Positions 39,401-45,100 of a stretch of 64,000 nt of DNA are shown one piece after another. The stretch lies in NCBI GenBank assembly GCA_963377175.1, contig CAUJNA010000852.1, forward strand, positions 75,001 through 139,000, read 5' to 3'. Positions within the stretch are counted from its first letter, which is position 1, and each line of letters begins with the position of its first letter. This stretch comes from Effrenium voratum (lineage: Eukaryota > Sar > Dinophyceae > Suessiales > Symbiodiniaceae). Made by a program: the position numbers and the translations under genes. The notes beneath the pieces are model-generated. The model was not told the DNA's origin. It saw only the letters and a program-made list of their open reading frames with translations, and did not search any database.

Positions 39401-42178
39401 CTTTTCCGAGTAGGCCTTAGGCGCTAGGCGCCATTAGCCCCCTTTGCTCAGATGCCCCTTAGGGACGCAGAAATACAAGGTTCACCTTTTGGGCCCACTA
39501 AAACTGGACCAAAGCGAGGAACCAAAGGTCAAAAGGTCGGCAACCTCCATTTGCTTGAGACCCCTGGGACAAATATACATGTTTCCAGTAGTGATAGATT
39601 CCCTTTCAGAACCAACGGGGAAAAATACCAAAGTATTCTTAAGCAAATGAAAGGCAACTGAGTTTGGCAACCAGCGAGGCTCCGGCCGCTGCCGCCGCTG
39701 CAGCCAGTCAATGAAGTACGGCCTGCGACTCGAACAACTTGGCGAGTCGAGCCCCATGCCCTTTTAAGGTTTGGTTCAAGTGCGTGTCACAACTCGGGGG
39801 CGCTCCTTACCTCAGTTGTTCAGTGACCCTGGGAAAAAAAGGGAACCCTTGTTGGGGAAGACCATTTTTAGTTGGGCAGCCACCAGAAAAGGGAAACAGG
39901 GTACCACTGAACAACTAAATTACAAATGAGTATCCCTACCAAATACAGGAAGTATTGCAAAGAACCAGCTGTTCCACTATCAAATGCCTCGTCCTGTTTT
40001 GTCAGGGCTGGCATCATTCGACATCATATGCTTGAAAAGGGGGCATTGGGCGTAGGGGGTACATTCCTTTTGGCTTGCTTTTGCTTTTTTTAGCCTCTGA
40101 CCAGTTGAACAACACCTAGGGAAATGTTTGACCAGAGGAGGAACATCTAAGTTGCTCCGGAACACGCTGTCAGCATGCAACCAAGCCTAGCGAGCCTCCG
40201 GAAAATTCGGCGGGTTCTCGCGATTTCTTTTGCAACCCCTGAAGGACGTACCGATAAAACAAAGTCCGCTTTTGGCGCTTTTGGTGCCCCTTCATCGTGT
40301 TGAGCTTTTTCCTTTTTTTCGAGTGCAAGATGATGGAAGTGGTCCAAGGGGAAGTTCCCCTCTTGGAACCCGAGTCTCTCTACCCACCCCCCTTGTACCA
40401 ACCCCCATTCATAAAAAAAAAAAAAAACATAACAACAGTCTGCCGCCTGTCCAGGAACTCAGGGAGAAGAGTCTTCCCTTGGACCAGCCCCCGTCCCAGC
40501 GACTCGCCCACGGGCCTCAGGGCCCAGATGAGTCCCCGCACCGGCGCTGGGGCCTCCGCCGGCCTTGGACGTGCGCGAAGAAAAGATGGGAAACACCCAC
40601 ATGAAATCGCTGGAGGGGGAAGCAAATGGAAAGCAAATGGAAAAGATGGAAAAGATGGAACAGATGGAAAACATGAAACCCCCCAAGAAGAAAAGATGGG
40701 AAAACAAATGGAGAACCAACATGAAATGGCCTAATTGAGGTAGAAATGGGACCCAAGACTAATTACTTGAAACCTGCGGTTGGCCCTTCCTTCATTTTGA
40801 GCCACACCCACATGGGATTTGGGACGCAGGAAAAGGCAGAACAGTTGGCGGGGGGTGCGGGATTCCCAGTTCTTGGTCTGGTTACGGGGAAGAGCTTACC
40901 TTCTAAAACCGCACATTTGTTGTACTGAATTGGCACATATTTGAATTAGAGCGGCACAAAAAAGCCTTCACGGGCCACGTCAACCTCTACATTTATTTCA
41001 TGGGACAAAGGATCCTCGGTTGCTTTCTGCTCCCCTGCTAAAAGTGAATAACTTTTTAGTGGTTTTATGCCAAAAACCCATTTGGCCGAAAGTTCAAGGC
41101 CTTCCATCCCTTGGCCAAATGCAAAGAACTCCACGGGACGGATCCACTGCCGCTCTTTTCTCTACAACTCTTCTGCGAGCTCTGGATGCTCCACCCGGCT
41201 GCCACGGCACACGGCCGTCTCCTCAAGGCGCTTTGGGTCGGGCGGCACAGGAAGGTCTCGCTGGCAGTAGCCGCACAGGTCCCAATTTTCTAGGTTGTTT
41301 CTTTGTTTTTTTGTTTTTTCTTGTTTTTTTTTCTTTTTTAAATATATATATATATAATATGTCCATTCTTTCTAGGTATCCGAATCTTTCTAGAAAAGCT
41401 CCAGAATCCCGAGAACGGATCCGGTGTTGTGAAAAGAAGGATGGTCGAAATGGAAAGGGGATCAATCCGTAGAAACGTGATACCCTGGACCCACCAGAAC
41501 CTCCCTTTTTAAAAGGAAACTCGTCTTCCGGGAGCCCTCAGTCAGGCCCCGCGTCAGTGGAAGGGAAGGTAAGCTCACCCACCACCAAATGATAAGCACA
41601 CACGCATGAGGGACTGCCATGCCGCGTGAAAAGTCCTCCCGCCACGCAATGATCAGCACACATGCGAGAGGGGCAGCACCCGGTCAAGGGTATGTTCGAC
41701 TTGGTCATCCACCCGCCCAAGCGCGCCTGGAACTACGTTTGTCTCTAAGTTGGAGGCATCCGAATTAGTGGTTGGTTCCTCTTTTTGGGCTGTCCTCAGA
41801 TCATCTGCTAAAAGTGAATAGCTTTTAGTGGCGTAAATTCGGAAACTACGCGAAACCCCAACTAAAGGGCTAAAAGTTTAGCTTTAGGCGGTAAATTCGG
41901 ACACTACCACAAAGCCCAACTAGAAGACCTGCACATATGGTTCAACCGGATGGCTGGTTCAACCACCAAGTTCGGTTTTCCTAGACCATCCCATCTCGGT
42001 TGCTTTCTGCTCCCCTGCTAAAAGTGAATAACTTTCAGTGGTTTCATGAAAACCAAACAAAAACACTCCCCCCCACCCCAAAAAAAAAAAGCGGCCCCAC
42101 CCCCCACCGGCCGACCGCGGACGAACTCAACTCCTCGAGATCTGCACGGCGCCATGAAGGGGGCAGCTGCTGCATCAC
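7429..42178 (-). CDS. Large multi-exon gene, unknown protein with Walker A motif (gene span)
   Basis: Minus-strand chain of about 26 short exons (listed separately) running from 42.2 kb down to a TGA at 7429-7431. Almost every neighbouring pair joins in phase: for example exons at 38593, 37757, 36287, 35740 and 35159 link without a break, as do 30631, 30084, 28101 and 26011, and also 13544, 11711, 10353, 10112, 7729 and 7524. The product is soluble-looking, rich in Ala, Leu and Arg, with a P-loop GCAQGGKS made by joining two exons. I do not recognise the family. Unresolved places: 40447 to 40238 and 26.0 to 22.1 kb. The chain may be the C-terminal continuation of the SDR exons above it. Confidence 0.5.
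7667..7729 (-). CDS. Internal exon
   Basis: 21 codons reading RTRSEVSSSSQTAAMQSYLE after an AAG acceptor. The donor is GAG then GCAAGC, a GC version of the textbook GTAAGC. Phase 0 at both ends. Confidence 0.5.
7810..8380. other. Intronic or repeat-rich sequence, no exon seen
   Basis: An AT-rich stretch (7800-7890) and unique sequence without a credible exon. It lies in the intron between 10094 and 7729. Confidence 0.3.
8385..8800. repeat. Degenerate G/T-rich telomere-like repeat
   Basis: Loosely periodic GGGTTTGGG / GGTTTAGGG-like units over about 400 bp, probably a decayed interstitial TTTAGGG-type array. It lies inside an intron of the large gene. Confidence 0.5.
9030..9170. repeat. Inverted repeat of about 27 bp
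   Basis: CACATGAG...AATCAAAACCTGG near 9037-9061 returns in inverse orientation near 9151-9179 (CCAGGTTTTGATT...CTCACATGAG), like the ends of a small TIR element. Confidence 0.5.
10094..10112 (-). CDS. 19-nt micro-exon (or start of an alternative last exon)
   Basis: The exon begins immediately after the CTAG end of a family-B element. It completes an AGA codon with the exon at 10229 and reads HGTTLK, then a GC donor. If that donor is not used the frame runs to a TAG at 10052, which would give an alternative C-terminus. Confidence 0.4.
10113..10232. mobile_element. Family B element acting as an intron (introner)
   Basis: Ends are CTAGGCCCTCC and GGGGGACCTAG. On the minus strand the right end supplies the donor (AG, then GTCCCCC at 10228) and the left end the acceptor (CCTAG ending at 10113), so the 116-nt intron is the element itself. 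The interior has the family hallmarks: GAGGTTAGAATAAG, a T-run, CTGTAGTCTA, a GGGGAACCC hairpin and GTTGGCACTACTG. Confidence 0.7.
10229..10353 (-). CDS. Internal exon
   Basis: 41 codons plus 2 nt. Starts AEDPFRCAPGRRPAPRSSG and ends ELPRAVNEQTS. Acceptor ATGCAG then G; the donor AG-GT is the terminal repeat of the family-B element. Phase 0 in, phase 2 out, matching 11650 and 10112. Confidence 0.6.
10583..10640. repeat. Family A element, truncated copy
   Basis: CTCGGTTGCTTTCTGCTCCCCTGC followed by an AAAGTGAATAACTTTTAGTGG hairpin. See the representative copy at 27533. Confidence 0.7.
11650..11711 (-). CDS. Internal exon
   Basis: 2 nt plus 20 codons, reading VRRQVEALGEAGSHVSDHAS. Acceptor AAGCAG, donor TCA then GTGCGG. 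Completes a Val codon with the exon ending at 13432. Confidence 0.5.
11718..11835. repeat. GGTGGG-rich minisatellite
   Basis: Two or more imperfect copies of a GGTGGATGGGGGTGGGTGCGG unit. It sits directly beside the exon at 11650-11711, upstream in gene orientation, and could form G-quadruplexes on the plus strand. Confidence 0.7.
12069..12150. repeat. Family H element
   Basis: GATCCCTATATTTCCCCTTTAAA...CACCCCCACCAAGGGACACTCACC, then TTTCATGGGCC. A second copy lies at about 34063-34132. The flanks of the copy at 12069 carry a direct repeat of GGAAAAGCCAAAACGACT (11991 and 12050). Confidence 0.6.
12776..12860. repeat. Family G element, partial
   Basis: ACATGGAACCTGAC...ACCATTTTCCTTTTCAAGGGACCCCCG. 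Full copy described at 19148. Confidence 0.65.
13432..13544 (-). CDS. Internal exon, serine-rich
   Basis: Reads PKKVDPRLTASRRGSASKDS then VGDSSLDSGERGAEVSS, a hydrophilic, probably disordered segment. The acceptor is GCGAG then G, and the donor GTAAGG is the most classical one in the gene. It opens phase 1 and leaves 1 nt, which is completed at 11711. Confidence 0.55.
13612..13755. repeat. Family D element
   Basis: GAGCTGGGCTG...GGATCCCC then a hairpin, and ACCGGATGGCTGG...CCACCAAGGG at the other end. Representative described at 32933. Confidence 0.6.
13900..15300. other. Intron sequence without a confident exon
   Basis: Unique and hairpin-rich sequence between the exons at 16479 and 13544. 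One 14-nt stretch at about 15523-15536 (minus), bounded by CCTGAG and CACAG-GT, would fit the phase gap between those exons, but it is too short to claim. Confidence 0.3.
16479..16619 (-). CDS. Internal exon
   Basis: 47 codons: SLKYVGESTINELLQVEEEK, then a segment ending VVKNEGKTRIFVQLEKLQ. Acceptor AAAG then T; donor CTCCAG then GC. Phase 0 at both ends and continuous with the exon at 20315. The composition suggests a folded alpha/beta domain. Confidence 0.55.
16652..16785. repeat. Family A element
   Basis: Nearly full copy: CTCGGTTGCGAAATCTGCGA, an AAAGTGAAAATAACTTTTGGTGG hairpin, AAGTCGGAAAGCCCATTCG, AAGTCCTAACATCCG and GCGACAAAG. Confidence 0.75.
17333..18793 (-). CDS. Ubiquitin-like / RCC1-like repeat protein, intact, intronless
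   Basis: 486 codons, ATG to TGA, with an in-frame stop just upstream of the ATG. Residues 1-75 look like a ubiquitin-like beta-grasp domain (MKVDVHLPSGDG at the start, ISELKAAAQQHF as the helix, GLRDGDMVAAVV near the end). From about residue 82 there are nine full and one partial tandem repeats of about 41 residues, each with VVTWGDPEYGGDSSQV then VQHIQAT then AFAAILESGA, an RCC1/HERC-like blade pattern. The fifth unit lacks a few residues. Such proteins are numerous in dinoflagellates and often labelled HERC-like, but no HECT domain is present, so ligase activity cannot be claimed. It lies inside the intron between the exons at 20315 and 16619, on the same strand. The long plus-strand ORF opposite it is a shadow. 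Confidence 0.9.
   Translation of the reverse strand: MKVDVHLPSGDGCCIAVSPASTISELKAAAQQHFQRRLKLTANGQQLDLTATLSEAGLRDGDMVAAVVQLGKLTATPKAFALFGHGGRVVIWGDPEYGRDSNHVKEQLSNAQHIQATVGGAFAAVIEPAESGDVVTWGRANGGDCSQVKDRLRKVQHVKAIDSVYEAFAAILESAAVVTWGDPESGGDSRQVQEQLRNVQHIQATARAFAAILESGAVVTWGRADLGGDSSQVQEQLRNVQHIQATKVAFAAILESGAVVTWGDPEYGGDSGRVLRSVRVVQATEGAFAAILESGDVVTWGGPKYGGDSSEVQEELRNVQHIQATACAFAAILESGAVVAWGDPEFGGDSGKVQEQLRNVQHIQATARAFAAILESGAVVTWGDPEYGGDSSQVQGQLRNVQHIQAADSAFAAILESGAVVTWGDPDCGGDSSQVQEKLRNVQHIQATEAAFAAMLQSGAVVSWGHPQYGGDSSLVQEQLSLEEAG
17389..18520 (-). repeat. Tandem 123-bp coding repeats of the RCC1-like gene
   Basis: Nine to ten in-frame copies of a 123-bp unit. Neighbouring copies are so similar at DNA level (for example CAGCCCCAGATTCAAGAATG recurs) that recent expansion or gene conversion is likely. 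Confidence 0.85.
19148..19268. repeat. Family G element, representative full copy
   Basis: Terminal inverted repeats ACCCTCCCACCAA / TTGGTGGGAGGGT, with ACATGGAACCTGAC near one end and CCAGGTTTCATGT near the other, and a GGTCC...GGGACC stem. Other copies: 12776-12860, 21818-21900, 42340-42410, 42495-42560, 42650-42735, and a piece at 48455-48505. Confidence 0.7.
19296..19395. repeat. Family A element
   Basis: CTCGGTTGCTTTCTGCTCTCC...GGAAAACCCATTTGGCAAAAAG...AACATCCCTTGGCAAAATGC. The central hairpin is partly deleted. Confidence 0.7.
20187..20300. repeat. Family A element beside an exon
   Basis: Full-length copy ending about 15 nt from the exon at 20315, inside the intron. Confidence 0.7.
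20315..20386 (-). CDS. Internal exon
   Basis: 24 codons containing ALIATFASISGLTLLHVSPE and ending DFLQ. Acceptor CGCGAG then GC, donor CTCCAG then GC. Phase 0 at both ends, following the exon at 22050. Confidence 0.6.
20935..21110. repeat. Nested inverted repeats with gene-free flanks
   Basis: AAATCGCCTCTCCGGGCCCCC occurs twice in direct orientation and once inverted (GGGGGCGGAGAGGCGATTTTT), and AAGTGCTTAATCA is mirrored by TGATTAAGCACTT at the far end. This compact structured element lies in the intron between 22050 and 20386. Confidence 0.7.
21916..22044. mobile_element. Family B element directly beside an exon
   Basis: CTAGGTCCCCAG...GGGGGACCTAG with GAAGTTAGAATAAGTTGGTA inside. Its right end lies 5 bp from the exon ending at 22050. 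The in-phase donor is GAG-GTTGTC just outside the element, because splicing at the element end would add a TAG. Confidence 0.65.
22050..22122 (-). CDS. Internal exon
   Basis: Reads PRGVPYTRSAKSLSGL then LEEAERAE. Acceptor ACTGCAG then G, donor GAG then GTTGTC. Phase-continuous with 20386. Two other frames are also open here, so the frame choice rests on that link. Confidence 0.5.
22437..22537. repeat. Family A element
   Basis: CGGTTGCTTTCTGCTCCCC...AAGTTAAAGTCCTAACATCC...ATGCAACAAAG. Confidence 0.7.
22920..23075. repeat. Family F element (two overlapping copies)
   Basis: CATAGGTGTCCTTTTTAGGG...GATGGGTTTCCCTGGTAGATGATGAACCACCAGGTCAACCAAG...CGAAACCCATCTA. Related copies are at 43673-43775 and 54393-54505. 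All fold as a long hairpin. Confidence 0.7.
23238..23324 (-). CDS. Possible exon with GA donor
   Basis: After an ACCCGCAG acceptor the minus strand reads ANLWTADVHGCSLGDPTWMA, continuing to SEPSEPQ at CAG-GATCGATC. All three frames are open, so frame and phase are unresolved. A GA donor would match two introns of the SDR gene. Confidence 0.3.
24121..24231 (-). CDS. Possible exon
   Basis: GC-rich island with a pyrimidine-rich CGCAACAG acceptor. One frame reads CHAPGVDLLRKAREFGASRI then PEIHSE, which looks protein-like. The 3' border is not fixed and the plus strand is also open. Confidence 0.35.
25911..26011 (-). CDS. Exon carrying the second half of a Walker A motif
   Basis: Begins GGKSSLLRELLGLEAQ and continues VVEAAISPIVLSSARD. 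Joined in phase 0 to the exon ending at 27998 (QGCAQ) it creates GCAQGGKS, an exact G-x4-GK-S P-loop preceded by a hydrophobic strand (RPLLLSL). The product should therefore bind a nucleotide. The 3' border is uncertain: CAG-GTCGTGG inside is an alternative donor. Confidence 0.5.
26130..26240. repeat. TA/TG microsatellite
   Basis: TA-rich runs leading into the ATGT array. Confidence 0.85.
26241..27424. repeat. ATGT tetranucleotide array, about 1.2 kb
   Basis: Almost perfect (ATGT)n with rare GTGT, GCGT and ATCT interruptions. All three plus-strand frames stay open as Met-Tyr-Val-Cys repeats; these are not genes. It lies in the intron between 27998 and 26011. Confidence 0.97.
27533..27651. 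repeat. Family A element, representative copy
   Basis: Consensus order: CTCGGTTGCTTTCTGCTCCCC, GCTAAAAGTGAATAACTTTTAG hairpin, TGGTTTAAGTCGGAAAACCC, CATTTGGCAAAAAGTTAAAG, TCCTAACATCCCTTGGCAAA, ATGCAACAAAG. Copies: 10583, 16652, 19296, 20187, 22437, 27533, 29592, 34757, 41015, 41996, 44718, 45508, 49037 and 53623 (interrupted by family B). All are in introns or flanks, never in an exon. Confidence 0.75.
27811..27950. repeat. Family D element
   Basis: AGCTGGGCTGTACTCAGATC ... GGGTGGCTGGGAACCACC, intron copy. Confidence 0.65.
27998..28101 (-). CDS. Exon carrying the first half of the Walker A motif
   Basis: 2 nt plus 34 codons: NQVLAQAFSFAQALLALPSD then RPLLLSLGAQGCAQ. Acceptor AAAAAG, donor GCGCAG then GC. 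The 5' TC completes a Val codon with the exon at 30002. RPLLLSLGAQ resembles the beta-1 strand that leads into a P-loop. Confidence 0.6.
28195..28316. repeat. Family C element
   Basis: TTGGTTGACGTTGGAAGGGG ... AAGTGGTTGGATTTCAACCACTAA hairpin ... CCAATGTTTCCCAACAACAACCATG. Representative described at 59548. Confidence 0.75.
29592..29718. repeat. Family A element
   Basis: CTCGGCTGCGAAATCTGCGA ... TCCTGACATCCCTTGGCAAC ... ATGCACCAAAG. Confidence 0.7.
30002..30084 (-). CDS. Internal exon
   Basis: Reads GPTAPCRPVDRGVTVHWEAF then EAGRRDQ. Acceptor CCGAG then A; donor CAGG then GT. The first A completes an Ala codon with the exon at 30531 and the last G a Val codon with 28101. Confidence 0.5.
30344..30465. 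mobile_element. Family B element
   Basis: CTAGGTCCTCCAG ... TTTTAGTAGGGGAATCCCCC ... GAAACCTAG. It lies inside the intron between 30531 and 30084 but does not border an exon. Confidence 0.7.
30531..30631 (-). CDS. Internal exon
   Basis: 33 codons plus 2 nt: VLGRLLFGMRVGSCHAELPR then QSDEPAGEWPRFQ. Acceptor TACCCAG then G. The donor is GT after CAGGC; a GC donor two bases earlier is the alternative. Confidence 0.55.
31613..31673 (-). CDS. Internal exon
   Basis: Reads KMATASCRKAVSMYSVATKG. Acceptor TGCGCAG then G, donor GGG then GC. The 5' G completes an Arg codon with the exon at 33780; phase 0 out. Confidence 0.5.
31820..32340. other. Intron sequence, nothing supportable
   Basis: AT-richer unique sequence without a recognised repeat family or exon. 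Confidence 0.3.
32933..33058. repeat. Family D element, representative
   Basis: GGGCTGCCCGTTTGCAGATC, an AAAGTGCCTAACTTTTAGTGGG hairpin, AAATGGAAACTGCCACTAAA, and GGATGGCTGGGAGCCACCAAGG. Copies: 13612, 24589, 27811, 32933, 41790, 52648 and 59166. Confidence 0.7.
33780..33832 (-). CDS. Internal exon
   Basis: 17 codons plus 2 nt: AYAAENELPLPLAFSGL. Acceptor AAAG then G, donor CTGAG then GC. The junction with 35115 is the least certain of this run because both sides carry TACGCCG. Confidence 0.45.
34757..34873. repeat. Family A element
   Basis: CTCGGTTGCAAAATCTGTTC ... AAGTCCTAACATCCAAGC ... AATGCAACGG. Confidence 0.7.
34975..35066. repeat. Family E element, representative
   Basis: GTCAAAACCGTTTTGGTATC, CCATTTTGGGATAGGTAAAT, CGCCACCCATTTTAG, then GGATTTGGATGTTCACTGGG. 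Copies: 34975-35066 and 35513-35612 in plus orientation, 46807-46937 and 50285-50400 in minus orientation. Three of the four lie within about 50 nt of a predicted donor (35115, 35636, 46975). Confidence 0.65.
35115..35159 (-). CDS. Internal exon
   Basis: 15 codons: ATLVSTPLDQRSRLY. Acceptor TTTCTCAG then G. The GC donor after TAC is one of several possible ends; the frame stays open to 35101. Confidence 0.45.
35636..35740 (-). CDS. Internal exon
   Basis: 35 codons: VPRATRSNSQSAVKPIDVVT then VARPSRSANFAEADL. Acceptor GTCCAG then G, donor CTG then GC. Phase 0 at both ends. A plus-strand frame is also open here, but only the minus reading links to both neighbours. Confidence 0.5.
36213..36287 (-). 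CDS. Internal exon
   Basis: 25 codons: DRSRREIRQSLMDLTERDLL then VAASS. Acceptor GCAAAG then G, donor TCA then GTCTG. Phase 0 at both ends. Confidence 0.55.
37360..37640. repeat. TTC/TCTT low-complexity intron tract
   Basis: Pyrimidine-rich plus strand that yields long Leu/Phe/Ser ORFs by composition only. Confidence 0.8.
37667..37757 (-). CDS. Internal exon
   Basis: Reads LGAAPIGTDARARVVFATRV then FATCTTSSQE. Acceptor GGAACAG then G, donor GAG then GTGCAG. The 5' G completes Arg with 38507; phase 0 out into 36287. Confidence 0.55.
38507..38593 (-). CDS. Internal exon
   Basis: 28 codons flanked by split codons: LRLFTQLLVALPDSAPGTPT then IKRPSRAD. Acceptor GTAGAG then G, donor GACAG then GC. 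Confidence 0.6.
38627..38732. repeat. Family C element
   Basis: TTGACGTTGGAAGGGGAGC ... GTTAAGTGGGGATTTCCC ... ATGTTTCCCAACAACAACCATG, in the intron between 38872 and 38593. Confidence 0.7.
38744..38875. mobile_element. Family B element whose end is a splice donor
   Basis: AGAGGTCCTCCAGATTTGAGAG ... CTGGGGGACCTAC. In minus orientation its end gives TGTAG-GTCCCCC, exactly the donor of the exon at 38872-38981. Confidence 0.7.
38872..38981 (-). CDS. Exon bounded on both sides by family B elements
   Basis: 36 codons plus 2 nt: FSGASQEQIRTGLGMLMSQA then RVGAEPWAGVQLSFWC. Its acceptor (CTAG) and donor (AG-GT) are the terminal repeats of the two flanking elements. It joins in phase to 39659 and 38593, but the exon at 39672 can also join 38593 directly, so this could be a cassette exon. 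Confidence 0.6.
38982..39096. mobile_element. Family B element whose end is a splice acceptor
   Basis: CTAGGTTCTCCAGAGAGGTTAG ... GGGGAACCCTCCCCC ... CTACTGGGGGACC. In minus orientation the CTAG end is the acceptor of the exon at 38981. Confidence 0.7.
39659..39722 (-). CDS. Internal exon
   Basis: Reads PYFIDWLQRRQRPEPRW then LPNS. Acceptor GTCGCAG then G. Two donors are usable: TCA-GTTGCC at 39659 (into the family-B exon) or CGCTG-GTTGCC at 39672 (directly into 38593). Confidence 0.55.
40196..40238 (-). CDS. Small internal exon
   Basis: 43 nt reading VAKEIARTRRIFR with split codons at both ends. Acceptor CCTTCAG then G, donor CGGAG then GC. It fits the following exon at 39722; the fit to 40447 is not in phase, so an exon may be missing between them. 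Confidence 0.4.
40447..40563 (-). CDS. Internal exon
   Basis: 38 codons: PAEAPAPVRGLIWALRPVGE then SLGRGLVQGKTLLPEFLD. Pyrimidine-rich upstream tract, AAG then G acceptor, GACAG then GC donor. Third codon positions are strongly G/C, typical of the other exons. Confidence 0.55.
41015..41130. repeat. Family A element
   Basis: CTCGGTTGCTTTCTGCTCCCC ... AAAGTGAATAACTTTTTAGTGG ... CATCCCTTGGCCAAATGC. Confidence 0.7.
41181..41260 (-). CDS. Possible internal exon
   Basis: Reads RDLPVPPDPKRLEETAVCRG then SRVEHP. The acceptor CTGCCAG is followed by C, not G, and the plus strand is also open with a CAG-GT donor at 41278, so strand is not certain. It does bridge 42116 and 40563 in phase. Confidence 0.4.
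41996..42052. repeat. Family A element, truncated
   Basis: First half only: CTCGGTTGCTTTCTGCTCCCC and the AAAGTGAATAACTTTCAGTGG hairpin. Confidence 0.7.
42116..42178 (-). CDS. SDR exon: LPPSW tail
   Basis: 21 codons: VMQQLPPSWRRADLEELSSS then A. T-rich tract and AGCAG then G acceptor, GT donor. SSVE plus VMQQLPPSW matches the usual C-terminal end of this SDR subfamily, where many homologues stop; here the frame goes on. Confidence 0.6.
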
Positions 42179-45100
42179 CTGCTGCTTAAAAAAATATATA
42201 TATATCGCCACACGTCTTGAAACGGAACCCAAAAGGATTGGACGGGTGAATTTGCCCTCCAAGAAAGAATGGTTCCCTGTGCTTTTTGTTGGATCTGTTT
42301 CTGGTATTGGCTTGCGAGGTTTTTAGAAAAGGGACGGGTTGATTTACCCTCCCACCCGTTTCACATGGAAAACCTGACGTGAAAGGGGGGGGGGTGATGG
42401 CCTAGATAGGCAGTTCTTTTTCAGTCACTGTTGCTGGTTTTTGGGGGAAAGTAGATTGGAAAAAGCGATCGTGACTTTGGCGAGGGCTTACCTTTCAAAT
42501 AACATGGGGCCTGACTGAGGGCTCCTGGAAGACGAGCTTCCTTTTAAAAGGGACCTGGAGCGCCCATTGCGATCGCTTGTGTTCCATCTAAGTTTAGCCC
42601 GAAAGCCAGCAACAGTGACTGAAAGAAACAGCAACTTGGCTATCTAGGGGGTTGATTTTACCCTCCGAACCTGACGTGAAAGAGGGGCGGGGGCTGCTGA
42701 TTTGGGCCATTTTCCTTTTCAAGGGGACCGTGTCGCGAACGTCTCACCCCCAAAAAGGGAAACGATGATTTGTGTGGAAAAAAGATCTGGGAACCCACTC
42801 CAAACAGAACAATGCATGCTTCTTCATGGACAGCAGGCAAATCCATCGCCGAAAAGGGAAAAACGACTTTCTGCCAGGGGAACCCTCCCCCGCCCAAGAA
42901 AAAACGTTGACCAAAACAGGGGGCCCAGCCCACCCCCCCAACAAGGGGGAAATCTAAAGACACCCCTGAAGGTGGATGACTCCCGCGAGTCAAAGCCCTG
43001 CACCCACGGTGAACATCAACATGGGCGGTAAACGCATGTTCGTCCACCCCAAAATGAAGCCATAGCTTGTGACCCATTTAAATCGAATTGGGCAAGTGCT
43101 TGTGGTTACTTCCAAGATCTCTGGCAAATATCTTGGCTAGCTGCAAGCATGCAAGATGCACACATGGGCTTTCTCAAAATGGTGGACCCTTCCAAGGTCT
43201 CTGAACTCTGCAGGAACCTGTAAACATAAGGGGCTGTCTTTGAGAACCTGTACAAATACAGGTTGTGAGAAGGGCGATGTTTGAGAACCTTTAAGCAATA
43301 GACGTGTATGTTTGAGAACCCTTAAGCAATTAAAGGGCTATTTTTGAGAACCCTTAAGCAAATACAGGGCTATTTTTGAGATCCCTTCTGTCTATTGTTG
43401 AGAATAAAGGGCTATTTTTGAGAACCCTTAAGCAAATAGATGCAAATAGAGGTCTATTTTTGAGAACCTCAAAACAAAGTTTTTTAGGAAACAAAAACGG
43501 GTTCTTGGCGTAGAGGGCGCAACTCCGCGACTTCTCGCGTCCCTCGACGCCGGCGGATTGGAAGGATCGGACCTCTACGGAGGAGAACTCGACGGGCCGG
43601 AAGTGGCGACCCTGGCGGCGATACCAGGCCACCGTCCTGGCCGGGGGCGTACCCACGGGGAGGTCCTTTTTGAGGAGGCATAAATGGGTTTCCCTGGTAG
43701 ATGATTAAACCACCAGGTAACCAGGGATCGAAACCCATCTATTTTTCGAGCAACACAACCAAAAAGGACACCTATGAGGGGAGGGGAGGGGAGGGGAGGG
43801 GAGGGGAGGGGAGGGGAGGGGAGGGGAGGGGAGGGGAGGGGAGGGAGGGGAGGGGAGGGGAGGGAGGGTCCACCACACCAGAAAACGCGTCCACCACACC
43901 ACCCAACACCTAGATTGTGGGGTTCGGGTGCGTTTATTGTTTGTTTTTGTTTTGAGTGCGTGTGTGTCTGTGTGCGTGTGCGTGTGCGTGTGCGTGTGCG
44001 TGTGCGTGTGCGTGTGCGCCTCAAAAAACAACCTGAACGTGACCCTCTCAAAACTCCTTCTTCTTCTTCTTCTTCTTCTTCTTTCTCTTCTTCTTTTTCT
44101 TCTTCTTGTCTTCTTCTTTGTCTTCTTGTTCTTCGTCTAATTGTTCTTCGTCTAATTGTTCTGTCTAATTGTCTTCTTCTGCTTCTTCTTCTTGTTGTCC
44201 GTCCTTTTTGGGGGCCTTGAACAAGCTCATCTGAGTGAAGCCTTGGAGCAGGTATCCATACGTATGCATCAGTTGTGTGATTAATGCTAAGCCTCATTGG
44301 AGCCTCCAAGGACTCAACACCTTCATTGGAAGGTTTTGGACCTCAAATAACGGTTTTTGAGGCCCAAGATGGGCTATTTCCCCGACACGAAATCACGCTG
44401 ATCTGAATATGAGAGGATCAGTTGAGTCCTTTGAACGGTTCTGCCCGGCAAAGCTTCACCAAGCCGAGCTGTCGGACGGAAATGCATCCAAAGTCAAAAG
44501 CCAGGGTGTACACGTTTTCGACTCTCTTTTCCACTGCCCCAAGGGTCACCCCTCCAATGCACACCCCGGCCCAATGGGCCCTCCAATGGAAAACCCATAG
44601 CGACCAATTCCTCAAAGGGGCCTTGAAAAACAAGCAGTTTGGAGGGCCCTTAACCAATCGAGACTCTCAGGATGGCCTTTCTTTGCCGTTTACTCACTAT
44701 GGAGGACGGGCAAACCTGGAAATCTGCTCCCTGCCAAAAGTTTAATTCTTAGTGGTCTAATGGAAACCCATTAGTTGGCAAAAAACAATTAAAGTCCTAA
44801 CATCGAAGCAAAATGCAACAAAGTCTCAAGGGGTATTTGGAGGGCATTCCCGTCGCAGCTTGCTTTCCCAGTTGCCCAGAACACCCTCCCATAGCCAGGT
44901 CCTCTGCAACCCTTCTTTCAGGCTGATAGAGGAGTTCACCTCAAAGTACTCTTTGACCTCGGAATCGGCACAGTGAAGGAACCGCAAAGATTGAGCCCTG
45001 AAGAAAACCTACCAAATGGCTCCTGAGAAGACTGCGGAAGCAACCATGTTTTTTGCTTTATTGTTATCGCTGGGCCTCCTTTTGGGCTCGAACATCTCCA

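Noticed and set aside
43575..44309. 244-codon minus-strand ORF with Thr-Arg and Glu runs
   Set aside because: It runs through the CTT, GTGTGC and GGGGA arrays; only the exon at 43573-43636, in another context, is supported.
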